Assembly (NCBI RefSeq): GCF_018127745.1
Contig: NZ_CP072333.1
Span: forward strand, 1,674,001 to 1,738,000
DNA: 64,000 nucleotides
Reading direction: 5' to 3'
DNA from: Porphyromonas sp. oral taxon 275
GTDB lineage: Bacteria; Bacteroidota; Bacteroidia; Bacteroidales; Porphyromonadaceae
Part shown: one piece after another, positions 8,851-17,729 of the stretch
Numbering within the stretch: the first letter of the stretch is position 1
Layout of the letters: every line of letters starts with the position of its first letter
Made by a program: the position numbers and the translations under genes
Notes under the pieces: model-generated
Database searches by the model: none
The model's input: the letters and a program-made list of their open reading frames with translations, nothing else
What the model was told of the DNA's origin: nothing

Positions 8851-9750
8851 ATGAAGCAACTCTTTCTCTCTGCCCTCCTCCTGCTTTCCTCGGGAGTGGC
8901 TATGGCGCAGGACGCTCCTGCGACGACGGACTCCAAGTGGAAGGTCGGTGGTATCACGGGCCTCAACCTCGCCCAGACCTCGCTGACCAACTGGTCCGCT
9001 GGGGGTGAGAACTCCATGACCTGGAACCTCTACCTCAACGCTACGGCGAACTACAAGGGCGAGAAGTGGAGCTGGGACAACGCCCTGATCACCGACTTCG
9101 GGAAGACCTTCACCTCGAGCAACAAGTGGCTCAAGAGCATGGACAAGATCAACCTGACCAGCAAGCTCGGCCGCTCCATCTCGCAGCACTGGAACGTGTC
9201 GCTGCTCGGGGACTTCCTCTCGCAGTTCGACCTCGGCTACGACGCCTCTACCAATCCCAACATCGCGGGGAATAAGGACAAGTACATCTCCAAGTTCTTC
9301 GCCCCTGCCTACCTGACGGTCGCTGCAGGTATGGACTACAAGCCCAACGACAACTTCTCCCTGCTGCTCTCCCCCGCCACGGGTAAGATGACCTTCGTCC
9401 TGGACAAGAAGCTCTCCGACGCAGGTGCCTTCGGCGTAGAGCCCGGCAAGAAGCACCTGGCGCAGCTCGGTGCGCTGGCCGTAGCCAACTACAAGCAGGA
9501 TCTGGCGTCCAACATCAAGCTCGTCACCAAGCTGACCCTCTTCACGCCCTACGACAAGGACTTCGGTAACGTCGACGTCAACTGGGATATGATGCTGGCC
9601 TTCAAGATCAATAAGTTCCTCACCACGACGCTGACGACCAACCTCATCTACGATGACAACGTCAAGACGGTCGACGGTGCAGGCAATCCCCGCGGTGCCA
9701 AGGTACAGTTCCGCGAGGTCCTCGGCCTCGGTCTGGCCTATAGCTTCTAG
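8851..9750 (+). CDS. DUF3078 family outer-membrane protein
   Basis: A 299-residue exported protein. It begins MKQLFLSALLLLSSGVAMAQ, a signal peptide with predicted cleavage after AMA or AQ. The mature part has the DUF3078 hallmarks GGITGLNLAQTSLTNWSAGGENS and WSWDNALITDFGKT, alternating hydrophobic/aromatic strands, and a terminal aromatic (LGLAYSF), as expected of an outer-membrane beta-barrel. This family is common and uncharacterised in Bacteroidetes. The in-frame ATG 23 codons upstream is at the -7 box and would mask the signal peptide. Monocistronic, ended by a strong hairpin shared with trxA. Codon use looks highly expressed, with repeated AAC, AAG and CTC. Confidence 0.88.
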   Translation: MKQLFLSALLLLSSGVAMAQDAPATTDSKWKVGGITGLNLAQTSLTNWSAGGENSMTWNLYLNATANYKGEKWSWDNALITDFGKTFTSSNKWLKSMDKINLTSKLGRSISQHWNVSLLGDFLSQFDLGYDASTNPNIAGNKDKYISKFFAPAYLTVAAGMDYKPNDNFSLLLSPATGKMTFVLDKKLSDAGAFGVEPGKKHLAQLGALAVANYKQDLASNIKLVTKLTLFTPYDKDFGNVDVNWDMMLAFKINKFLTTTLTTNLIYDDNVKTVDGAGNPRGAKVQFREVLGLGLAYSF

Positions 9751-9773
9751 GAGCCGCGACTAGCCCCCAAACA

Positions 9774-9820
9774 AAGAGCCGCCCCCAGGTCACACGAGGT
9801 GACCTGGGGGCGGCTTCTTT
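9774..9820. terminator. Bidirectional terminator DUF3078 / trxA
   Basis: Perfect 15-bp stem GCCGCCCCCAGGTCA with a 7-base loop, flanked by AAAGA on the left and TTCTTT on the right, so it can end transcription from both convergent genes. Confidence 0.85.
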
Positions 9821-9840
9821 ACTTAGCCTCAGGCGGAGGA

Positions 9841-10155
9841 CTAGAGGGCTGCGTCTACAGCCTTCTTGAGCGTGTCGTAGTCCTGGGCGCCGACGATCTT
9901 GTTGACGAGCTCACCGTTCTTGATGAAGAGGATGGTGGGGATGTTGCGGATACCGAAGCGGCTGGGCAGCTCCTGGTCACGGTCTACATCGCACTTGCCG
10001 ATGACGGCCTTACCCTCGTACTCATGGGCGAGCTTCTCGATGTGGGGACCTACCAGCTGGCAGGGTCCGCACCACGTTGCCCAAAAGTCTACGACGACTA
10101 GCTGGCCGCTCGTAGCGAGCTGCTCGAAGTTCTGGCTGTTGATTTCTAGTGCCAT
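9841..10155 (-). CDS. trxA: Thioredoxin
   Basis: Small cytoplasmic disulfide reductase. The 104-residue product has the active site WCGPC at residues 28-32, the buried DFWA aspartate at 23, and the cis-proline motif IPT near 75. Normal length. It lies 49 bases after the dnaE stop on the same strand, so it may be read from the dnaE promoter; I see no -7 box in the short gap. A partner trxB is present at about 45 kb. Confidence 0.95.
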   Translation of the reverse strand: MALEINSQNFEQLATSGQLVVVDFWATWCGPCQLVGPHIEKLAHEYEGKAVIGKCDVDRDQELPSRFGIRNIPTILFIKNGELVNKIVGAQDYDTLKKAVDAAL

Positions 10156-10204
10156 GATTCTTTCCTTTCTTACTTAGTGTTACTATTATATTGGTCTATG
10201 CTCT

Positions 10205-13200
10205 CTAGCGTACCGACATCACGATACCACTGGCGCGACAGAAGTCCAGCAGCTGTGGCGTCGGCTTGATGGGATTGCGGTCGTAGCTGAGCTGTACGTC
10301 GTGGCGACCCGTCCCATCGGTGATACGAATAGATAACATAGCTTCTCCTGGATTGTTCGTAATGAACTGGCTAAGCTCCTCAATGACCTCTTGGCTGACG
10401 GCGCGCACATCGATCTCGAGGTGCACAGCGCTCATCGTCGTGTCGATGACCTCAGAGAGTAGGGAGATGCGACTGACCGAGAGCTCCAGCTCGTCGCCAT
10501 AGCGGCGACGCTGTACCGTCCCCTGCACGAAGATGAAGAGCCCCTTGTGGCAATACTGCTGGAAGTTGACGTAGTTGCTGCTGAAGAGCGCTAGGTCAAA
10601 GGAGCCGAAGGTATCCTCGATCGTGATACGCGCATAGGGGTCGCCGCGCTTGGTGAAGCCGTTGTACACCTTGGAGACCATACCGCCGAAGGAGACCGTA
10701 CGCCCTTCGCCGACCGCCTCGAGGTCGTTCAGCTCGAGGGCATTGACGGGGCAGTAGCACTCCAGCAGCACACGGTAGGGGTCCAGCGGATTGCCCGAGA
10801 GGTAGAGCCCGACGAGGTCGCGCTCGCGGTTGAGGCGCTCCAGATCGCTCAGCTCTACATAGTGCTCGGGCGGTGTGGGACGCGGTAGCTGCATGGCCTC
10901 CTCGTCTTCGCCGAAGAGCGAGGACTCATTGCGGCTCTGCTCGGACTGCAGCGTCTGGGCATAGCGCACGAGGGCGGAGAGGAAGTTGTCGTCCCTGAAG
11001 TTGCTCTCCAGAGGCGCCGTGTAGAGCTCGCGCTGGTAGCCGAAGCTATCGAAGCCGCCCGCGAAGATGAGGCTCTCGAGCGTCTTCTTATTGATCACCG
11101 AGATAGGCACGCGCTCGAAGAAGTCATAGACGTCGCTGAAGGGCCCGTGCTCCTCCCGCTCGCGGATGATGGCCTCGACGGCCGAGCTACCCACACCCTT
11201 GATGGCGTTGAGCCCGAAGCGGATGTTGCCCTCCTGGTTGACGGCGAACTTGAAGTCTGACTCATTGACATCGGGGCTCAGCACCTTGATGCCCATGGCG
11301 CGACACTCGTCCATCAGCTTGATGATCTCGGTGATGTTGCTGAGATTGCGGCTCAGCGCCCCAGCCATGTACTCGGCGGGATAGTTCGCCTTGAGGTAGG
11401 CCGTCTGGTAGGCAACCCAGCTGTAGCAGGTGGCATGACTCTTGTTGAAGGCGTAGGAGGCGAACTTGGCCCAGTCGGCCCATATCTTCTCCAGCGTCGC
11501 CTTGTCGTGGCCATTCTTGGTCCCCCCGTCGAGGAACTTCACCTTGAGGGCGGCCATCTTGTCCGCGAGCTTCTTCCCCATCGCCTTGCGGAGCTCATCG
11601 CTCTGCCCTCGGGTGAAGTCGGCGATCTCACGCGAGAGGAGCATCACCTGCTCCTGATAGACGGTGATGCCGTAGGTATCCTTGAGGTAGCGCTCCATGC
11701 AGGGCAGGTCATAGGTGATGTCCTTGCGTCCGTGCTTGCGGTCGATGAAGTCGGGGATGTAGTCCATAGGCCCCGGGCGGTAGAGGGCATTCATCGCGAT
11801 GAGGTCCTCGAAGGTCGAGGGCTCCAGCTCGCGCAGGTACTTCTGCATGCCGGCGGACTCGAACTGGAAGGTCCCCACCGTCTTGCCCTCGGCGTAGAGC
11901 TGGTAGGTCTTAGCGTCGTCTATGGGGATGCGGTCGATGTCGATCTCTAGGCCGCGGCTCTTCTTGATATTGAGCAGGGCCTCCTTGATGACCGAGAGCG
12001 TCTTCAGCCCCAGGAAGTCCATCTTGATCAGCCCCGTGGACTCGATGACCGAGCCCTCGTACTGCGTCACCAGCATGCTCTCGCCCGTAGCCTTGTCCTC
12101 GGCCGTGCTGAGGGGCACGACATCGCTGATGTCCATCTTGCCGATGATAATCCCGCAGGCGTGGACACCCGTGCTGCGGATGTTGCCCTCCAGCATCTGG
12201 GCGTACTTCAGCGTATCGTGTAGCAGGGGATCAGGGCTCAGCGAAGCCTTCTTGAGCTCCTCGACGTACTCGATGGAGTCGGCGATGCTGACGCCCTTCT
12301 TGTCGGGGATCTTGTCGGGGATGAGCTTAGTGAGGCGATCGCTCTCGTTCAGGGGGAGCTTCTGCACACGAGCCACGTCCTTGATGGCGCTCTTGGCGGC
12401 CATCGTGCCATAGGTGACGATATGCGCCACGCGCTCATAGCCGTACTTATCCGTGACCCAGCGCAGGACATCGGCGCGACCATCGTCGTCGAAGTCCACA
12501 TCGATATCGGGCATGGAGATACGGTCGGGGTTGAGGAAGCGCTCGAAGAGCAGGTCGTAGCGTATCGGGTCAATATCCGTGATGCCTAGACAGTAGGCCA
12601 CGGCCGAGCCCGCAGCCGAGCCGCGCCCTGGGCCTACGAAGACGCCCATATCGCGAGCGGCAGCGATGAAGTCCTGCACGATGAGGAAGTAGCCGGGGAA
12701 GCCCATACCCTTGATCGTAGCCAGCTCGAAGTCGATGCGCTCCCGCACCTCCTCCGTCAGTCCCTCCTCGCCGTACTTGCGCCGAGCGCCCTCGTAGGTG
12801 AGGTGTCGCAGATAGTCGTCATCGTCTTCGTAGCCCTCGGGGATGGGGAAGTCGGGCATCAAGGGGCCGTGGTCGATGCTGTAGAGCTCGACCTTGTCGC
12901 AGATCTCCTGGGTCGCCGCCAGCACCTGGGGGACGTCGGCGAAGAGCTCGTACATCTCGCTCCGCGTCTTCATCCACTCCTGCTTGCTGTAGCGCATGCG
13001 CTTGGGATCATTGAGGTCCTTGCCCGTGCTGAGACAGATTAGGCGATCGTGCGCCTCGGCATCCTCCTCGTTGAGGAAATGGATATCGTTGGTCGCGATG
13101 ACCTTCACCCCGTGCTTCTGCCCTAGCTCTAGCAGCACCGCATTGACGCGCTGCTGCAGCTCGTAGGTCTCCTGATTGCCCAGCGGGTTGGTCGTCTTGT

Positions 13201-13903
13201 GACGCTGCAGCTCCAGGTAGAAGTCCTCCCCGAAGATCCCCTGAAACCACTCGATGCTCCGCTCGGCCTCCTCGATGTTCCCATTAAGGATGTGCTGCGG
13301 GATCTCCCCGCCGAGGCAAGCTGAGGATACGATGATGCCCTCATGGTACTCCTCCAGCAGCTCCTTGTCGATGCGGGGGCGGTAGTAGTAGCCATCGATC
13401 CAGGCGCGGGAGACCATCTTGATGAGGTTCTTGTAGCCGGTGAGGTTCTTAGCCAGCAGGACGAGGTGCCAGCCGCTGTTGTCTATGGACTGGGTGGGGC
13501 GATAGGGGTTGGGGACGTTGGCCTCCTTCTTGAAGCGAGAGCGGCGGGCGCAGTAGACCTCGCAGCCGAGGATGGGCTTGAAGAGCGGCCGAGCCTCGGC
13601 CGCCGCCAGCTGCGCACGTAGCTCCTCGAGTCGTGCCTCCTCCTCAGTCGTGCGTGCCTCCTGTTCCTCGAAGGCAGCGATCTGCTTCGCGAGGTCCTTG
13701 CGCTCCCCGAGCAGCGGGGCGTTCTTCTTGCTGACGTAGTCGTAGAACTCCTTGATGCCGAACATCGCCCCGTGGTCGGTCAGGGCGATGCCACTCATGC
13801 CATCCTTGATGGCCTTATCTACCAGCCCCTTGACAGAGGCCTGACCATCGAGAAGCGAGAACTGGGAGTGCACATGTAGGTGTACGAAGGGCTGATTGTC
13901 CAT
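10205..13903 (-). CDS. dnaE: DNA polymerase III alpha subunit
   Basis: Replicative polymerase catalytic subunit, 1232 residues. The N-terminal PHP domain opens with HLHVHSQFSLLDG (residues 8 onward). Between about residues 65 and 105 lies a charged, probably coiled insertion (KDLAKQIAAFEEQEARTTEEE) before the PHP motif ILGCEVYC. The palm has the metal-binding PDIDVDFDDDGR near residue 465, the fingers and helix-hairpin-helix region the YAFNKSHATCYSWVAYQT motif near 820, and an OB-fold sits near 1067-1115. The frame could begin at a GTG two codons upstream, but ATG (MDNQPF) is preferred. It has its own -7 box. Confidence 0.95.
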   Translation of the reverse strand: MDNQPFVHLHVHSQFSLLDGQASVKGLVDKAIKDGMSGIALTDHGAMFGIKEFYDYVSKKNAPLLGERKDLAKQIAAFEEQEARTTEEEARLEELRAQLAAAEARPLFKPILGCEVYCARRSRFKKEANVPNPYRPTQSIDNSGWHLVLLAKNLTGYKNLIKMVSRAWIDGYYYRPRIDKELLEEYHEGIIVSSACLGGEIPQHILNGNIEEAERSIEWFQGIFGEDFYLELQRHKTTNPLGNQETYELQQRVNAVLLELGQKHGVKVIATNDIHFLNEEDAEAHDRLICLSTGKDLNDPKRMRYSKQEWMKTRSEMYELFADVPQVLAATQEICDKVELYSIDHGPLMPDFPIPEGYEDDDDYLRHLTYEGARRKYGEEGLTEEVRERIDFELATIKGMGFPGYFLIVQDFIAAARDMGVFVGPGRGSAAGSAVAYCLGITDIDPIRYDLLFERFLNPDRISMPDIDVDFDDDGRADVLRWVTDKYGYERVAHIVTYGTMAAKSAIKDVARVQKLPLNESDRLTKLIPDKIPDKKGVSIADSIEYVEELKKASLSPDPLLHDTLKYAQMLEGNIRSTGVHACGIIIGKMDISDVVPLSTAEDKATGESMLVTQYEGSVIESTGLIKMDFLGLKTLSVIKEALLNIKKSRGLEIDIDRIPIDDAKTYQLYAEGKTVGTFQFESAGMQKYLRELEPSTFEDLIAMNALYRPGPMDYIPDFIDRKHGRKDITYDLPCMERYLKDTYGITVYQEQVMLLSREIADFTRGQSDELRKAMGKKLADKMAALKVKFLDGGTKNGHDKATLEKIWADWAKFASYAFNKSHATCYSWVAYQTAYLKANYPAEYMAGALSRNLSNITEIIKLMDECRAMGIKVLSPDVNESDFKFAVNQEGNIRFGLNAIKGVGSSAVEAIIREREEHGPFSDVYDFFERVPISVINKKTLESLIFAGGFDSFGYQRELYTAPLESNFRDDNFLSALVRYAQTLQSEQSRNESSLFGEDEEAMQLPRPTPPEHYVELSDLERLNRERDLVGLYLSGNPLDPYRVLLECYCPVNALELNDLEAVGEGRTVSFGGMVSKVYNGFTKRGDPYARITIEDTFGSFDLALFSSNYVNFQQYCHKGLFIFVQGTVQRRRYGDELELSVSRISLLSEVIDTTMSAVHLEIDVRAVSQEVIEELSQFITNNPGEAMLSIRITDGTGRHDVQLSYDRNPIKPTPQLLDFCRASGIVMSVR

Positions 13904-13956
13904 TATCACGTGAGTAAGGGGAAGGAGGGCTGCGGCCGTCTCGCCGCTGCGGGATA

Positions 13957-13964
13957 CAAAGATA
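13957..13964 (-). promoter_or_regulatory. -7 promoter box for dnaE
   Basis: TATCTTTG on the minus strand, 54 bases upstream of the dnaE ATG. No convincing -33 TTG. Confidence 0.7.
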
Positions 13965-14020
13965 CGGGAATGCCCGCTATCGCTCGTCTTCCTTTACCCA
14001 AGCCGCTCTATATAAAGCAT

Positions 14021-14058
14021 CCGCGCTCCGCCCCCTCAAGCGAGGGAGCGGAGCGCGG
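14021..14058 (-). terminator. Terminator of the CoA-transferase gene
   Basis: 17-position stem with one mismatch (CCGCGCTCCGCCCCCTC paired across loop AAGC), followed on the minus strand by ATGCTTTATATA. It lies between the CoA-transferase stop and the dnaE promoter. Confidence 0.75.
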
Positions 14059-14111
14059 TGCATTTGGGGGGCAGCAGGGCAAGACGCCGTGCCGCTAGCG
14101 CGAGCTGCGAG

Positions 14112-15614
14112 CTACTTAGCCTGGTGGTACTTCGACCAGTCTACATTACGCATATCGCCCGAGGCTGCAGCCTCCTGGTGGAAGGCGAAGCAGCAGTCCA
14201 GCGCCTGAGGCGTGTGGCCCTTGACGCCGAGCTCGAGGTACTGACGCAGCAGATCGCGGTAGTCGGGGTGCACGCAGTTGTTGATGATCTCCTCGGCACG
14301 CTGGCGGGGATCCTTGCCGCGCAGGTCAGCCACCCCGTACTCGGTGATGATGACCTTGACCGAGTGCTCGCTGTGGTCGAGGTGCGAGACCATGGGGACG
14401 AAGGCCGAGATCTTACCGTCCTTAGCCGTCGATGGCGTGGTGAAGATGGAGAGGTAGCCGTTACGGGCGAAGTCACCCGAGCCCCCGAGGCCGTTCATCA
14501 TGCGCGTACCATTGACGTGCGTGGAGTTGACGTTGCCGAAGATGTCGGCCTCCAGTGCCGTGTTGATGGTGATGATCCCGAGGCGGCGTACGATCTCAGG
14601 GTTGTTGGAGTACTCCTGGGGACGCAGCAGCAGCTTGTCCTTGAAGAAGTCGAGGTTGCCGTAGATGTCCTGGATCACCGAGCGCGAGACGGAGAGCGAG
14701 CAGCCGCTGGCAAACTTGACACGCCCCTTCTTCATCAGCGCGATGACGGCGTCCTGGATGACCTCCGTGTAGACCTCGAAGGCAGGGATCTGCTCGTTGT
14801 CCCCGAGGGCGCCGAGGACGGCGTTGGCAACGTTACCCACCCCACTCTGCAGGGGGAGGAACTCCTTGGGCAGGCGGCCAGCCTCCATCTCAGCGATGAG
14901 GAACTTCGCCACATTGTTCCCGATGGCCTGCGTGACCTCGTCCAGCGGAGCGAAGCCGCCCTCATCGTTGGGCTCGCTGGTGCGTACGACACCGACGATC
15001 TTGGCGGGGTCTACCTTGACGAAGGGCTGACCGACACGATCGCTGGGATGGTAGACGGGCATATCCTTGCGGTGGGGTGGATCCAGTGGCTCGGCGATGT
15101 CGTGGATACCGCGGATTTCCTTGGGGTGCTTATCGTTGAGCTCGACGATGATCTTGTCCGCCAGGCGGCAGATGGTAGGCAGGATGCCGACGCCCGAGGT
15201 GGGGACGATCTCGCCGTCCTCGGTGACGTCCGCTGCCTCGACGATGGCGACGTCGACCTTACCGAGGAAGCCGTAGCGCAGCTCCTGAGCGACCATCGAG
15301 AGGTGCATGTCGAAGTAAGGGTTCGTCCCGGCATTGATCCCGGTGCGCATGTCCTTATTGGACTGGTAGGGCGTGCGGAACTTGACAGCCTCGGCACGTG
15401 CTAGTGCGCCATCGAGGCGGTCGCCCGTGCTGGCGCCGGTGAACATACCGATCTTGAAGGGACGACCGGCGGCGTGCTCTGCTTCGGCACGCTTGGCGAT
15501 AGCGCCGGGGACGACCTTAGGGCACCCTGCAGGGGTAAAGCCGCTAAAGCCCACATTGTCATTGTGCTGCACGAGGGCAGCTGCTTCGTCTGCTGTGATG
15601 AACTTCAAAGCCAT
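14112..15614 (-). CDS. Acetyl-CoA hydrolase/transferase family CoA-transferase
   Basis: Cytoplasmic class I CoA-transferase of about 500 residues, most likely moving CoA between succinyl- or butyryl-CoA and acetate in fermentative energy metabolism. N-terminal FSGFTPAGCPKVVPGAIA is the CoA-site signature. The VYTEVIQDA segment aligns with the (H/Y)TE motif that carries the catalytic glutamate in this family. The C-terminal half has NGLGGSGDFARNGYLS and ITEYGVADLRGK, typical of succinyl-CoA:acetate transferases. Start chosen at MALKFITADEAAA; an ATG 13 codons upstream lies nearly at the promoter. Precise substrate cannot be told from sequence. Single gene with its own promoter and terminator. 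Confidence 0.9.
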   Translation of the reverse strand: MALKFITADEAAALVQHNDNVGFSGFTPAGCPKVVPGAIAKRAEAEHAAGRPFKIGMFTGASTGDRLDGALARAEAVKFRTPYQSNKDMRTGINAGTNPYFDMHLSMVAQELRYGFLGKVDVAIVEAADVTEDGEIVPTSGVGILPTICRLADKIIVELNDKHPKEIRGIHDIAEPLDPPHRKDMPVYHPSDRVGQPFVKVDPAKIVGVVRTSEPNDEGGFAPLDEVTQAIGNNVAKFLIAEMEAGRLPKEFLPLQSGVGNVANAVLGALGDNEQIPAFEVYTEVIQDAVIALMKKGRVKFASGCSLSVSRSVIQDIYGNLDFFKDKLLLRPQEYSNNPEIVRRLGIITINTALEADIFGNVNSTHVNGTRMMNGLGGSGDFARNGYLSIFTTPSTAKDGKISAFVPMVSHLDHSEHSVKVIITEYGVADLRGKDPRQRAEEIINNCVHPDYRDLLRQYLELGVKGHTPQALDCCFAFHQEAAASGDMRNVDWSKYHQAK

Positions 15615-15650
15615 GATTGCTGTATGAGTGTGGATACTTGTTTGTACTGG

Positions 15651-15658
15651 CAAATGTA
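15651..15658 (-). promoter_or_regulatory. -7 promoter box for the CoA-transferase gene
   Basis: TACATTTG on the minus strand, 37 bases upstream of the chosen ATG, in the 56-base gap after trmD. Confidence 0.65.
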
Positions 15659-15670
15659 AGGAAATACTCG

Positions 15671-16363
15671 CTATCGGCGGCTGCCCCCCTTATCGAGGAG
15701 GTCGGGCCGCAGGCGGCGCGTACGCTCGAGCGCCTGCTCCATCTTCCAGCTCTCGATGCGGGCGGCATGGCCGCTCAGTAGCACCTCGGGCACCGTCCAG
15801 CCCTTGTACTCGGCGGGGCGGGTGTAGATGGGCGGTGCTAGGAGGTCGTCCTGGAAGGTATCTGAGAGGGCGCTCTCGGCGTCACCGATGACCCCAGGCA
15901 GTAGGCGTACCACGGCGTCGGCGATGATCGCCGCGGGTAGCTCACCGCCCGTCAGCACGTAGTCGCCGACCGAGATCTCACGCGTGATGAGGTGCTCGCG
16001 TATGCGGTGGTCTATGCCCTTGTAGTGCCCACAGAGGATGATGATGTTCCCCTTGAGGCTCAGCTCGTTGGCTATGCCCTGATCGAAGGTCTCTCCATCG
16101 GGCGAGGTGTAGATGATCTCGTCGTAGGCACGCTGGCTGGTGAGCTCGCTGATCGCCCTATCTATGGGCTCGACCTGCAGGATCATACCCGCCTCGCCCC
16201 CGAAGGGGTAGTCATCCACCCGACGCCATCTATTGGTCGAGTAGTCGCGGAGATTGTGTACATGGAGCTCAGCGAGCCCCTTGGCCTGGGCACGCCCGAG
16301 GATGGAGTGCCTCAGCGGGCTCTCCAGCAGCTCGGGGATGACGGTGATGATGTCTATGCGCAC
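15671..16363 (-). CDS. trmD: tRNA (guanine-37-N1)-methyltransferase
   Basis: SAM-dependent methyltransferase that makes m1G37 in tRNAs and prevents frameshifting. The 230-residue product begins [17 protein letters not shown] and has the GGEAGMILQ motif and the trefoil-knot signature [11 protein letters not shown] ... [11 protein letters not shown] with PGVIGD. Normal length and clear family match. It is 34 bases after the ROK gene on the same strand and probably cotranscribed with it. Confidence 0.96.
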   Translation of the reverse strand: MRIDIITVIPELLESPLRHSILGRAQAKGLAELHVHNLRDYSTNRWRRVDDYPFGGEAGMILQVEPIDRAISELTSQRAYDEIIYTSPDGETFDQGIANELSLKGNIIILCGHYKGIDHRIREHLITREISVGDYVLTGGELPAAIIADAVVRLLPGVIGDAESALSDTFQDDLLAPPIYTRPAEYKGWTVPEVLLSGHAARIESWKMEQALERTRRLRPDLLDKGGSRR

Positions 16364-16397
16364 GTATACCTATATATAATGTATGGTGGATGCTGGG

Positions 16398-17612
16398 CTA
16401 CTCGGCGAAGCGTCGCGTACGTGCCAGCATGCAGGCCCCAACGAGCCCAGCGCGGTCGCCCAGCGTAGCCGTGGCGATGCGCGTGTCACGCGTGACGAGG
16501 CTCAGCGAATAGGTGCGTACCGAGGCCTCGATCTGCTGGGTGAAGTAGCCGCCTGCGTCGGCAAGGCTGCCGCCGACGATGACCAGCTCGGGGTTGAAGA
16601 CGTTGATGAGATTGGCGATCTGCTTGCCCAGCTGTAGACCGATCTCGCTGAGCACCTGCAGGCAGAGCATATCCTCCTGGGCGCAGGCCTGCAGGAGATC
16701 CGAGAGCGTGATGCTACGTCCCTCGGCTAGCACTGCGGAGAGACTCGAACTCTCGCCAGCGCGGATGCGGGCCTCGAGCTTACGGCACATGGCCTGCCCG
16801 CTGACCTCGGTCTCGAGGCAACCCTTCTTCCCACAGTGGCAGAGGATCTGATTGTCGTAGACCGAGATGTGCCCCAGCTCACCCGAGAAGCCCGACTTCC
16901 CTAAGTAGATCTCGTGGTCGATGATCATCCCGAGGCCGAGCCCCCAGCTGACGTTGACGTAGAGGGCATTATGCACATCGGCCCCCTTACCGCAGCCCTG
17001 AGTGAACTCCCCGAAGGCCATGCCACGCGTGTCGTTGTCGATCGAGACGCGCGTGCCGAGGCGCTTACCGAGCACCTCGGAGAGGGCTTGGTCGGAGTAG
17101 AAGTTGAAGAGCGTGTAGCTATGCCCTGTAGCGGGGTTGATGCGCCCAGGGATGTTGATATTGATGTTGAGGATCTCGGAGCGCTGGCGTCCCGTGCGGG
17201 TGATGAACTCGTCGATGATGCGGCAGATCTCCTCCACCGCCTCGGGAGTATTCTCCAGCACGAAGGGCAGATCATACTCGACCTCGAGGAGCTCGCTCTG
17301 TAGGTTGATCAGGCCGATGTTGATGTAGGAGCGCTTGACGTCCACACCGATGAAGTAACCGCCCTCGGGCTTGAGCCCGAAGAGCATGGGGAAGCGGCCG
17401 GCCTCGATCTCCAGCTTGCCCTCCTCCTGCACGCAGCCCGCATCGATCAGCTCCTGCAGGATGCGCGAGGCGGTAGGCGCACTCACCGAGAGCTCCTTGG
17501 CGATGTCCGACATGGTAGCTGTGCGGTGGCGCAGTAGGTAGTTGATGACATGGAGCTTCAGCTGTCCGCGCTTAGCTCCTAGGGCGAGCTCCTCTAGTAG
17601 TTCTGCTGTCAT
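16398..17612 (-). CDS. ROK family transcriptional regulator
   Basis: A 404-residue NagC/Mlc-type protein. Residues about 15-75 form a winged helix-turn-helix (TMSDIAKELSVSAPTASRILQEL). The rest is a ROK sugar-kinase-like domain with FIGVDVKRSYINIG, the ELGH motif and the zinc-binding CHCGKKGCLE. The ROK zinc cysteines are all present. The effector sugar is not evident; no sugar-transport or catabolic genes are adjacent, since trmD follows and a DEAD-box helicase precedes. It may act on distant targets or on itself. Confidence 0.88.
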   Translation of the reverse strand: MTAELLEELALGAKRGQLKLHVINYLLRHRTATMSDIAKELSVSAPTASRILQELIDAGCVQEEGKLEIEAGRFPMLFGLKPEGGYFIGVDVKRSYINIGLINLQSELLEVEYDLPFVLENTPEAVEEICRIIDEFITRTGRQRSEILNININIPGRINPATGHSYTLFNFYSDQALSEVLGKRLGTRVSIDNDTRGMAFGEFTQGCGKGADVHNALYVNVSWGLGLGMIIDHEIYLGKSGFSGELGHISVYDNQILCHCGKKGCLETEVSGQAMCRKLEARIRAGESSSLSAVLAEGRSITLSDLLQACAQEDMLCLQVLSEIGLQLGKQIANLINVFNPELVIVGGSLADAGGYFTQQIEASVRTYSLSLVTRDTRIATATLGDRAGLVGACMLARTRRFAE

Positions 17613-17636
17613 AGGGATAGATAGGTAGTGTATAGC

Positions 17637-17683
17637 GAGGCTGCTGCAGCGTGCCGGAGCAAGCTCTGCGCTGCAGCAGCCTC
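17637..17683 (-). terminator. Hairpin after the DEAD-box helicase gene
   Basis: Perfect 15-bp stem GAGGCTGCTGCAGCG with a 17-base loop, between the helicase stop and the ROK start. No T-run follows on the minus strand, so it may only attenuate. Confidence 0.55.
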
Positions 17684-17729
17684 TATAGGGTAGTGTGTAT
17701 CATTGCTAGTGGAAGGGGAGGGCTAGAGG

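Noticed and set aside
14058..15404. Open frame of 448 codons opposite the CoA-transferase gene
   Set aside because: Mirror frame of a strongly conserved gene; composition dominated by Val, Leu, Asp and Arg with no domain.
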